DNA of 60,000 nt from positions 925,252 through 985,251 of the forward strand of contig NMRA01000010.1 in the NCBI GenBank assembly GCA_002633005.1, in the 5' to 3' direction. This document shows positions 52,901-60,000 of the stretch, piece after piece. The DNA comes from Phoronis australis. Taxonomy: Eukaryota; Phoronida; Phoronidae. The translations under genes and the position numbers were made by a program. Below the pieces are notes generated by a model that was not told the DNA's origin, did not search any database, and was given only the letters and a program-made list of their open reading frames with translations. The first letter of the stretch is position 1. Each line of letters starts with the position of its first letter.

Positions 52901-55900
52901 AGCATGCCTGCAAATGTCATAGAACATCAACAAAACGGAAGTAGTTTCACCGCTTAAGCCAATTACCGCCCTATTACTGATCTCAACTTGGGGTTTCTGC
53001 ACTCCGGAATTGGCAGAGAGTTATTGCAATGCTCAACAAAATGGCATTGGTCTCAAGCAATAACAACCAGTCAGTTTTTCTCATTCACAAAACCCTTCTA
53101 ATCTGAGAAAGCCAATAGCAGGCATGTGTTCAGTAACGCTATGACCTAGTTAAAATCTAGCTAAAGTCACGTGTTCTCATTTGAAATACACGGCAATATC
53201 TCACGTAATCTCGCGAAGTCTTGTTTTTTAGCGAGGTCCTAGCGTTACTGAACGGGAGGCAGTTCCTTACTACAGTAAGTGGCCATTATCACAAGTTTGC
53301 CATTTTGACAAGAATTAGGCAGGTTTGTAGAATCTTTATTGGACGTCATTTGCAAAGTTTAGAGACCCAAGGTATTGAAAACTGACGGTGGAAGTTCCAG
53401 CGGCTTTTGAAGGCAATAAGGCCACTACCACGTGTAATTTTAATGAGAAAACGTGACGTTAGGATCACTCAGTACGATATTCGTCTTGTTTTGTATTTCA
53501 GACTACCACACGCAAATAATTTGAAATTCAACGGCAACACAGCCATTAAGAAATAGTCGTTGCTTGAACTCCATACGTAGCCACGTTAAATCAAAGATTT
53601 TAAACATCACTGCTGTTTACTACGGTCGATTTTGAATAACGCATGAGATAGAACGTGGCTGCATCGATAGATTTTTGAGTCGTAATTTACGTAATGGGTA
53701 TTTTATTTACAATAGATTCAAACGAACCACTAAGGGCGTTGTGCAAAACAGAACAAGGTAAAGTACGGCTAAGTTTACCAAATTCTGTTAAGCATAACAC
53801 GTTGTCAAGTCAAGGCGGCAATTAACGGATTTTATCGTTTCTCAATACTAGCCTGCCGGCAGATTGTCACGAAAAAAAATTGCAGCACGTCGTTTCCATG
53901 GGGGGAGTGAGTAAGCTACACGTTTACTACATCTACTAAGCATGTTATGCCAGCAAGCGGTGACATACAGTGCTGTTAAGGTTAAGTTACTCCTCCCGGG
54001 TTACACTTACTCATCTGATATCTATACAACGTTCAAACTTACAGCCGCCAAAGTATAATATCCGCGTGAGCATTCGGTCTATAAATACAACTTTCATTTA
54101 GTAACAGGTGAACGCCGTTCGTAATCATGTGTAGATCTAACAGCATGTTTTTTCTATTACTTCAAGTGTGAAACAAAAGTTAGCTGTATCATCTAGTAGA
54201 CCGAGCATTGGATTCAGGAAGGCCCGGTTGTCTTTAATAATGAGCAATAGTTACTGATTTCACAAAAAGATATAAATGTGGTGACACCAGGAGCGGATCC
54301 AGGATTTTTAGTTAGGGGGGAGGGGCATGGCAGAGTATTAGTCAAGATTTTGCCCGTCAGACATTCGCACCCCCATCTGACAAATGTAAACGGGGAGAAT
54401 TTTAGGGGGGTCATGGCCCCCTTGGCCCACTTCTAAATCCGCTACTGGACACATAGTGCAGTTTGCTTTAAGTGAACTGCAAAAGAAGAGTCAGTGAAAC
54501 CGACCTCATTGATAACTGTTTAGGTACATTTCGGCATCTTTACCAAAATTGTTCGAAATGTAAAAGGATCCGCAGTGTTTAATTTCTCTGTCGCTAATGT
54601 CACTATGCGCCGCCATTTTAGTGTCATGAAGCGACGCCTGGTGGTCACAGCTGCATCCCGCTTGGGAACTTCTAACCCAAGTTATAAACCCAGTTGCTGG
54701 ATTTTTTTAATGACGTTATCACCAATCATATCCTGGCGTGTTCTACAATTAATTCGCAAAAGTCACCTTACATGGTACAACCTAGGCTCACCTGCAGCCC
54801 AGCAAAATATGAGCACTTGTACAATGAGGTACCAGAAGGTGTCGTGGGTCACAGTAGAGGCCGCGGAATGGTTGACTTGTTGGCAGGCTATCTGAACCCA
54901 TATCTGACCATATCTTACGGACGCAATGAAAATCCACACGAGAAAGAGGAAGTATGAGATGCTGTGATTGACGAACTTTACGATCGGAGACTCCATCAAT
55001 CTGACTACCTGGAAACATTGACCATTTTAGGGACAACGTGAGACGCCGTAAGCACAAAGGATTGTGGGAAATCGATTAACCAATTGAAGACTATTTGTGG
55101 GTTTGCCCCAACTAAGCTACTATACATTTATTTTACTGTATTCCTGTTGTATACATGTTGTAGGAATGATCTACACAAGAAATTATAAGAGGTATCTGAT
55201 AACCGATAGACTGCGCTGACACGAATTTAGTTGTTGAAGTCATTGTCAGAAATATCGAGCAGACAGTTGCATCTGACATCATCAATTGACACATTCATAT
55301 CCCACAACTTTATGCTCTAGCATGCTTGAAAGGACCATTTACGTTAGTTGATCTTATGCCAGAATAAAGTAACCAAGCTTGGCTAACAGAATGTTGCCTC
55401 CTACAGAAGCTTTGCAAATGCTGGCTACACATATCTCTGTATTCCCTTTAACGTACTCAGGGTATTTTTTCACTGAAAATCTCGTTGGAGACCTTCTAAT
55501 ACTTGTATCTGTATCTTCCGAAATGTTTTCGACAGGAAACTTGAACTGCTCTTGCCGCGAAGAAAAACTCAAGGAACGAGCAATGAGGAGATATGTAGCA
55601 TGTAAATCTAATCACAAAAACTGAATTGGATGAAGTTTTTAATGGTTCTACTACACAGGTTCAGCAGAAGTGCACTTTTCTCGACCTAAATAACTACCAC
55701 TTTGATGTAATGACTTACTTTGGGAGCTGGAGCTACTATAAAAGCTAACACCAGCAAAGGGAAGGCAAGAACTGCTAATGGGACCATCGCCAGATGGAAC
55801 CACCCGCTTCTGTTTCTGAGGAACAGCGCATGCCCGTACCACAGTAGCGACAGCTGGCGTTGTACAACTGCATGTGCGATGAACTGTAAATGTGAGTACA

Positions 55901-58563
55901 CGGTATAACGAGACAGTTGGGAATATTGAAGTTTCGCTAACGAGTTAGTTAATTGATATTCATCTGTGATAGTACAAATTTATATGTCTCCTGTTTAAAG
56001 TCCACGCTATGTTAATTAGCTTAAGCCGAACCCGCAAATTTCAACGTGGAATGTGTTTCTAAGTACAGCGCTGTGGTTTTGGTTACGTACGCTTCTGTAT
56101 CGTGCTTGAGGGTCGGCAAGGCGAGCTAGCGAGTCTGTAACTGGGTAGAGTCCATAAGCAGTGCGTACAAACAAGGAACTATTTTATGGGTGCGGCACCC
56201 GTATTGAGCAGATAGCCTGCATACGATTAATGATGTCATTATGATTCCTCATTCAACGTTGAGGCCACCGTTTGTGCGCCACATTTGGGAACATCATCTG
56301 AAAACTACGAGAAAGCCGTGATCAAAAAATCCACTTCTCATCCTAGGTTGGTTTTGCGAAATCACCTTTGTAGTTTGATATTGGAACCGCGGTTGGCTTG
56401 TATGTAAACAATCGCATTCAGACAAGTACCGTGAATAACAAAATCCAGATGATAAAAACTGCTTGGGGATTCGAAACACATGTAGTAGAACCTTTTTTAA
56501 GGGTTTTCATAACCAAGAAAGCCTTATGCGTCAACTTTTGTTTCGTTTCGAAAAGGGGAACAGGTCATTCTAGAGTCCAAAAATATCATGAACTGAACAA
56601 TAGCATTTAGAGGAATTTGAACAAGATCGCCTGGAGCAGCTACATGAGACGCCTGGCACATTTTCTGGCTGTTACGGCCTTGTTTGGGGTTCGGATACTA
56701 TGAAACGTTGTTTTTTCAAAGCTGACATATTACTCTTAGACTGAAAAACTGAATACTGCCCCACGCTTATGGTCCAAAACCCAAACACATGACCATCAAT
56801 CTACATAACGACATCAGTGCTGAAGAAGAACCCTGGCTCACAGGCAAAGCAATTCCAAAAGATTATGCAGAACCCAGCATAACATGGTGGAGCTGAAAAT
56901 TATCTTTTTTAATAAGTTGCACTGCCGTCACCCCTATAATCGCTGGACTTAACGATAAATTCCCGTATAACGAACGAGGCTGGCTTTGCATAGTGTACAC
57001 TACATTCAAATATCAGCACTTGTCAGTTTTGTAACTGAGGGCTCACTAAGACGAACGAAAGATATTGGTGTTGCTGCGTCATCGTCAACTCCACTCAAAT
57101 CAAATGGATTGTAAAATTCAACAGTTGGCCGTAGTAATGCACCAGGATGGAACCCCCAGAGAAGTTTTAAGAATAATCCTGCCGACATTATCTCTAAGTT
57201 CAGCTGTAACTTTCGAGAACAAATATACAAAAGTGGCCACCGAGTCACTTCGCCTCCTCACATTAAGCACCAACTCATACTGACAAAATGTAATTTTAAA
57301 TGTTTAACGTGTCACGTTTTACTTTTCAATCGTGTTTCATAAACTACATGTAGGTGTACTGCCTAAAATGTAGCATAAAACGGCAAAACGTAGAAACGTT
57401 ATATTCAATAAATAAACGACTTTTAGAGTATTTTGAGCAAAAACGGCGGCAGTCTTGATTTTTGAAGGGTTCCCTCAAAAATGCCGTTTTTAACCTGTTG
57501 GCAATTGGAGTAACAACATTTTAAAAATCTCTTTTCAAACTCAAAATTTATATTAAAAAACGCATATCTCGTAAAAAGATTATGACGAGTAAATAAGAGT
57601 AATAAACTGCGTCAGGAAATTTATTCACCTTTCAGAAAATATATGCTTTGTACAGGTTGGATCTGACGAAATTTAAGGTATTTGCACAGAAGTTCTGAGG
57701 ATCTGGGATGTTGTGCAAACATATCGTCCGTAAGTTTTATGACCTTAGCTTATGTACGACGCACGTACCAGCATCAATTTCAGCTTGCAATCAGACATTA
57801 TGAATCTATTTAAACATTATTTGGATTTATGCCTGACATAATTTACGAATAATGCTACAGACAATGACCTATTGCAGATTATCGAATTTCATTTAGCTTA
57901 CAAAAATCAGGTTAACAACTTCAATAATTCTAGACATGTATGACATCAATATGAAAAAGTGATTGCGAAACAAGCGTTTAGCACAGTTACACTTGACATT
58001 CCGATTTCGCGGTCGTATATCTTGTGCATGTTTTAGCAATATCCAGCATAGAGAGCACTGCACGACGTCTAGTGTCAACACGTTACTGCTTATATCAAGA
58101 TATGACGAACCTGACAATGCTTGCAAAAACATAGAATACCCGGATGAATTGCAGTTACACATCGTGCATGCGTCACTGGAAATAGAACGTGATATCGATA
58201 ACTTACTCTTTTCTGGTCATACTTGAGGGCAAGCAACAGATTTTGTAGATTCGTGTTTGAGGTACTGCGTTTTTTCTGGGATCCTGTTAAGGTGGTCGTG
58301 ACCTCTTCAGATGTTCGGCACTGATTCAGCAGTTGAACGGCGTAGTTCTTACATTTTTCGTTCAGTTGTCTATATTCGGTCTGAAAGCAAGTCTCTCAAT
58401 GAAGTTCTAAATGCGTACATGTACATTTAAGCTGCATTTATCCTGTTTAGCTGACTGTAAACGAAAATGGAATTAGACCTTATTCCCTCACAAAATTGTT
58501 TAATAGCATTCCTTGCCATGACAGGATTCCATTTCTGAAGAACATCAATTCCATCATTGACTC
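39481..58563 (-). CDS. TRPC-family cation channel (N-terminal ankyrin region beyond the window)
   Basis: Minus-strand exons in transcript order: 58492-58563 (tentative), 58207-58380, 55719-55883, 54792-55008, 52605-52907, 51210-51347, 50555-50696, 49479-49625 (probable), 47019-47262, 44055-44243, 43373-43486, 42832-42934, 39481-40058. The secure exons join in phase to 788 codons and stop. Landmarks are TRPC-type: linker helix [26 protein letters not shown]3 [12 protein letters not shown]4-S5 [19 protein letters not shown], pore [12 protein letters not shown]6 VVLLNML-like [15 protein letters not shown] box VEWKFAR and TLPAPFN. TRPC proteins form tetrameric, PLC-coupled, Ca2+-permeable plasma-membrane channels. 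The [14 protein letters not shown] segment is closest to the TRPC4/5 type. The 5' end is cut by the window edge. Confidence 0.92.
42832..43486 (-). CDS. TRPC exons for the post-TRP-box linker and CIRB-like helix
   Basis: Exon 43373-43486 (114 bp, phase 0-0) encodes [20 protein letters not shown] and [15 protein letters not shown]. Exon 42832-42934 (phase 0-1) encodes [20 protein letters not shown] and [14 protein letters not shown]. The basic R-x2-K-R-L-V-K-R-Y helix corresponds to the calmodulin/IP3-receptor-binding (CIRB) region that follows the TRP box in TRPCs. The 43373 exon is symmetric and could be skipped without changing frame. The intervening intron and the 2.8-kb intron 40059-42831 contain nothing else recognised. 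Confidence 0.8.
44055..44243 (-). CDS. TRPC exon with TRP box
   Basis: A 189-bp phase 0-0 exon encodes [20 protein letters not shown], then [20 protein letters not shown] and an Asp-rich end ([12 protein letters not shown]). EWKFAR is the invariant TRPC TRP-box 1 and TLPxPFN the conserved second element. The TRP helix couples S6 gating to the cytoplasmic domains. Confidence 0.95.
44256..46999 (-). other. TRPC intron with microsatellite
   Basis: This 2.8-kb intron separates S6 from the TRP box. It holds an inverted repeat (GCACATTTTCC/GGAAAATGTGC, 44880-44907) and the (CTAA)n microsatellite at its 5' end. ORFs within it show no recognisable protein. Confidence 0.5.
46760..47000. repeat. (AACT)n/(CTAA)n microsatellite next to the pore-exon donor
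   Basis: About 240 bp of variably degenerate AACTAACTA units, with a perfect run at about 46932-46975. The array ends about 20 bp from the splice donor of the pore/S6 exon (donor GT at 47018-47017, minus strand). Confidence 0.95.
47019..47262 (-). CDS. TRPC pore and S6 exon
   Basis: A 244-bp exon (phase 2-0) encodes [40 protein letters not shown], and then [32 protein letters not shown]. It contains the pore LFW motif and S6. The segment between pore helix and S6 is longer than in vertebrate TRPC4/5 and carries an N-glycosylation sequon (NIT). The MFGLY...[10 protein letters not shown] segment is diagnostic of TRPC. Confidence 0.95.
48249..48345 (-). mobile_element. tRNA-derived SINE head (minus strand)
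   Basis: Read on the minus strand, TTAGCTTCGCTAGCAGAGCG fits an A box and GGGTCGATTCC fits a B box about 35 bp later. The flanks do not pair as an acceptor stem, so it is tRNA-derived rather than an intact tRNA gene. It lies in the TRPC intron between the S5-pore loop and the pore exon. Confidence 0.55.
48455..48615 (+). mobile_element. MITE family 1, long copy
   Basis: Bounded by GTTCAGTAACGTTAGGACCT and CTTAGCGTTACTGAAC. It is longer than its relatives because short internal units (ACGCTAGGACCT, AAAATCTAGCT) are tandemly repeated near the left end. The core CTCACGCAATCTCGCGAAGT is shared with the other copies. Confidence 0.85.
49479..49625 (-). CDS. Probable TRPC exon for the S5-pore loop (reading frame not settled)
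   Basis: Acceptor TTTTCTGGGTTCAG and donor GTATAT bound 147 bp that enter and leave in phase 2, exactly what the flanking exons need. The reading ([20 protein letters not shown], ..., [12 protein letters not shown]) supplies a Cys-x4-Cys pair where TRPC4/5 have CKGIRC, and restores a loop of usual length. An overlapping alternative, 49448-49558, is also phase 2-2 in another frame (ending [11 protein letters not shown]). Without either exon the loop is unusually short with a single Cys, so one of them is likely real. Confidence 0.5.
50555..50696 (-). CDS. TRPC S5 exon
   Basis: A 142-bp exon (phase 1-2) encodes [20 protein letters not shown] and [20 protein letters not shown]. LGPLxISxGRM is the signature at the S4-S5 linker of TRPCs, followed by S5. 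Acceptor TTCTAG and donor GTAAAA are used. Confidence 0.92.
50951..50970. repeat. 20-bp perfect palindrome TTAGGGTTGATCAACCCTAA
   Basis: A perfect inverted repeat with no loop in a TRPC intron, consisting of TTAGGGTT and AACCCTAA facing each other across GATC. No longer element is visible around it. Confidence 0.9.
51210..51347 (-). CDS. TRPC S4 exon
   Basis: A symmetric 138-bp exon (phase 1-1) encodes [20 protein letters not shown] and [24 protein letters not shown]. The D-P-x-x-x-A-x-x-x-F-A-I-A-N stretch and the weakly charged S4 (only one Arg) are typical of TRPC channels, which lack a voltage-sensor arginine ladder. Confidence 0.92.
52331..52431 (-). mobile_element. MITE family 1, degenerate copy
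   Basis: CGCTAGGACCTCGCTAGAAA, then ACTCGCGAGATTACGCAATTC and TTGTATTTTCAAAA match the family in reverse orientation. Termini are eroded. It lies about 30 bp from the next copy, suggesting nested or tandem insertion. Confidence 0.55.
52462..52600 (-). mobile_element. MITE family 1, reverse copy abutting a TRPC splice donor
   Basis: The element begins GTTCTGTAACGCAAGGACCT and contains GAGAACACGTGCTTTTGGCT. It ends GGTCCTAGCGTTTGTTACGAAAAC, a diverged right terminal repeat (shown in part), at 52600. The donor hexamer of exon 52605-52907 occupies 52604-52599, so the element's last bases form its +5/+6 positions. Confidence 0.65.
52605..52907 (-). CDS. TRPC S2-S3 linker and S3 exon
   Basis: A 303-bp exon (phase 1-1) encodes [40 protein letters not shown] and a Cys-rich extracellular S3-S4 loop ([21 protein letters not shown]). 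The DWWNxxD motif is invariant in TRPCs. Its donor GTAAGT (52604-52599, minus strand) is contiguous with a MITE family 1 end. Confidence 0.92.
53128..53253 (+). mobile_element. MITE family 1, intact-looking copy
   Basis: 126 bp with terminal inverted repeats GTTCAGTAACGCTA and TAGCGTTACTGAAC (perfect over 14 bp). Internal CACGTGTTCTCATTTGAAAT and CTCACGTAATCTCGCGAAGT are the family consensus. It is non-coding and sits in the TRPC intron upstream of the S3 exon. Confidence 0.9.
54287..54448 (+). mobile_element. MITE family 2 copy (GGATCCAGGATTT type)
   Basis: It begins CCAGGAGCGGATCCAGGATT and ends CTAAATCCGCTACTGG, imperfect inverted termini around G- and C-runs (GGGGGGAGGGG, GGGGGGTCATGGCCCCC). 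The reverse copy is at 31370-31527. Flanking ACAC on both sides may be part of a target duplication. Short, non-coding; resembles hAT-type MITEs but unproven. Confidence 0.7.
54792..55008 (-). CDS. TRPC S1-S2 exon
   Basis: A 217-bp exon (phase 0-1) encodes [34 protein letters not shown] (S1), then [20 protein letters not shown] (S2). The P-x-x-K-F-x-x-H-x-x-S pattern before S1 is conserved in TRPCs. Acceptor TTTCCAG and donor GTGAGC are clear. Confidence 0.9.
55719..55883 (-). CDS. TRPC pre-S1 exon
   Basis: A 165-bp phase 0-0 exon encodes [40 protein letters not shown] and [15 protein letters not shown]. It aligns with the TRPC pre-S1 elbow and helix (F-x-A-x-x-x-C-Q-Q-x-L...W-Y). The usual N-C-Q-Q is V-Q-R-Q here, so a conserved Cys has been lost. 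Confidence 0.88.
55884..58206 (-). other. TRPC intron, no feature seen
   Basis: This 2.3-kb intron contains ORFs on both strands (around 57006-57283 and 57893-58226) that lack recognisable protein. The intron 52908-54791 holds one copy each of MITE families 1 and 2. Intron 47263-50554 holds the SINE head, a family 1 MITE and the probable loop exon. Confidence 0.45.
58207..58380 (-). CDS. TRPC linker-helix exon
   Basis: A 174-bp phase 0-0 exon encodes [35 protein letters not shown] and [15 protein letters not shown]. The E-Y-x-x-L-x-x-x-C-K...L-L-x-x-x-R-x-S-E-E pattern and the closing L-A-x-K-Y-x-x-K are TRPC linker-helix hallmarks. The next exon begins FIAH, exactly where other TRPCs continue (for example KYHQKEFVAQ in TRPC5). 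Confidence 0.92.
58492..58563 (-). CDS. Tentative TRPC exon upstream of the linker helix
   Basis: Acceptor GTTTTCAG and donor GTGAGG bound a 72-bp open segment, phase 0-0 as needed, encoding [16 protein letters not shown] and [11 protein letters not shown]...F-x-E-Y loosely resembles the TRPC stretch A-F-x-L-x-W-E-L...EF-x-x-EY, but several expected residues are missing and another frame is also open. A decoy is possible. Confidence 0.35.
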
Positions 58564-60000
58564 CTGAAAACGATTCAAAATGTATTGGGGTTGGCCAACA
58601 CTAATTTTCTATGTCAAAAATGTTACATGTACATGTAAGCATTGCCTTGGCCTGAGTTGGTAACGGAAATGGAATTCTATGACTGTACGAAATGTTATGA
58701 GGCTGATTAATGTTGTGTGAGAGTTTGGATTATGGAAAACAGTGAGAACTGATGGGGCTACCCTCATTGTAAATATTACAAAAATGAATACATAAATACA
58801 TCAATAAATAAATATGCAAGTTTCATTCATGTATGAATCCGTTCAGCAATTTCTGAGCTATGATATTCCAAAGTTAGACAAATTTGGGGTCCTACATAAC
58901 CTTACACTCATAAGAATGCCTTCGTAAACTGTAACATGGCGAACTAGCTTGTGCAGTTATTGGTAATATTTCGTGACAATCTTGTGTATCCTTGGTCTCG
59001 CCAATAGTTGATACACAAGTGGAGAACTTGTCGAAAGTTAAAGAGAAAGTTGTCAAAACAGTCGTGCATAGCGATTGGCGAAATCAAGCGAGTCTCTTGG
59101 CACGTCATCATGGACTGCACGAGTAACGAAGCACAACGGTGAACGCTATCACGCATAAATTTAGGTGAGAAAAGTATACTGGCAGATGACACAACAAACG
59201 GAACCGACGGCGAATTACCCACTACGGTACAGGCGTGTAGATCTTATTAACATCAAGTACAAAGTGTGGACCGGTATGAACAGACAATGAACACATGCGC
59301 ACTTTCAAAGTATGAACATTGTTTACAATCCATGCTAAATTCAATGCCCGGAAGAATTGCAACCATACTGTGGTCGTGACCACAGGCCCTCTCATTAGCC
59401 GCTGGACATTACACAAAACATATAATTACACTTCACATGTTTAATTAGCCTACTGGCGTTGATGCTTAGTTTATTGTACATTTGATGAGGATACAGCCAA
59501 CATACACGAATGACATCATCTTATCTTGGCAATATGCCTCGTATTCCGCAGCTCGCTCACCGAGAAAAGGCCCCATATCCATTTTGTTGCAATTCCCATG
59601 TTCAAACTAGCCCCGTATCAAGTGAAAATAAAACACACGAGGCACGGATAACTACAGCGGCCCAAAGATGACATCGCACGTTTCTTTTCTAATCAAGTCG
59701 GGATCTCGCGATGTCATCTTTGAGCCACGGTACTAACCGAGAGAGCTGATTGGTCAAATAAAACACAGGAGCGTATGAACATGTGTAAGAAATTTCGTTT
59801 CAAGGTGTTCTGATATTTAATTTCGTGGCCCTCACCCGCATGTCCCGCCACTATGTTGTTATATTCACTTAATGTGGTTAGTTTGAACATGCGCATTGAA
59901 ACAAATTTGATATTGGACTTTTTCGGTGAATGCGCTATGGAATTTGTGACATATTGCATAGATCATATGATGAAATCTGTCAATAATGATTATATACCTA
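58564..60000. other. Right flank: no ankyrin exon found; one inverted repeat
   Basis: The TRPC ankyrin repeats should lie upstream on the minus strand, but I see none here, so this is most likely a TRPC intron. A + strand stretch at 59007-59126 stays open for 39 codons (VDTQVENLSKVKEKVVKTVV, then SDWRNQASLLARHHGLHE, stop) after an acceptor-like CCAATAG; its origin is unknown. An inverted repeat lies at 59659-59726. Confidence 0.5.
59659..59726. repeat. Inverted repeat with 19-bp arms
   Basis: GGCCCAAAGATGACATCGC at 59659 pairs with GCGATGTCATCTTTGAGCC at 59708 (one G-T-type mismatch) across a 30-base spacer. Weaker pairing continues outward (CTACAG/CCGTAG-like). It could be a small foldback MITE. 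Confidence 0.75.

Noticed and set aside
57006-57283. Overlapping ORFs on both strands
   Set aside because: They fall in a TRPC intron between two exons that join perfectly at KYDQKR-FIAH, and show no TRPC or other motif.
1-60000. CRISPR arrays, operons, riboswitches or prokaryotic mobile systems
   Set aside because: The window is clearly animal genomic DNA with spliced genes; no regularly spaced repeats or bacterial signals are present.

Overview
This is animal (metazoan) genomic DNA. Coding sequence is cut into short exons with canonical GT/AG borders, introns are 0.2-6 kb, and the domains are animal-specific: F5/8 type C (discoidin), EGF, laminin-G-like, VWD and a TRPC cation channel. Low GC, roughly 1 kb introns, remnants of non-LTR retrotransposons, MITEs and tRNA-derived SINEs, and an apparently juxtaposed second haplotype suggest a polymorphic marine invertebrate. 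The mixed extracellular architecture would suit an amphioxus- or hemichordate-like deuterostome, but the species cannot be fixed from sequence alone.

Layout. Positions 1-880 hold the decayed 3' end of a non-LTR retrotransposon. Positions 881-5245 are intergenic, with repeats and no gene I can support. Positions 5252-37209 (+) hold one very large gene that I could trace through 30 exons with unbroken splice phase, encoding about 2221 residues. Order: signal peptide, F5/8C, EGF, F5/8C, EGF, LamG-like, Ser/Thr mucin stretch, LamG-like, LamG-like, Thr/Pro stalk, a block resembling VWDE (beta-rich region, VWD domain, linker, EGF, Cys-rich end), one transmembrane helix and a 48-residue tail. Positions 36763-38219 carry two near-identical ~730-bp copies of its last exon and flanks, separated by a single N.

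Positions 39481-58563 (-) hold a convergent gene for a TRPC-family channel. The linker helices, S1-S6, pore, TRP box, CIRB-like helix and a Ser-rich C-terminus ending in a PDZ-type SQL are visible. The N-terminal ankyrin repeats lie beyond the right edge of the window. Introns contain a TIR-bearing MITE family with several copies (one abutting a TRPC splice donor), two copies of a second MITE, a foldback element, SINE-like sequences and microsatellites.

The two genes have no evident functional link; they are neighbours transcribed towards each other. The main novelty candidate is the first gene, in which a phase-1 exon-shuffled adhesive ectodomain is fused upstream of a VWDE-like core and membrane-anchored.
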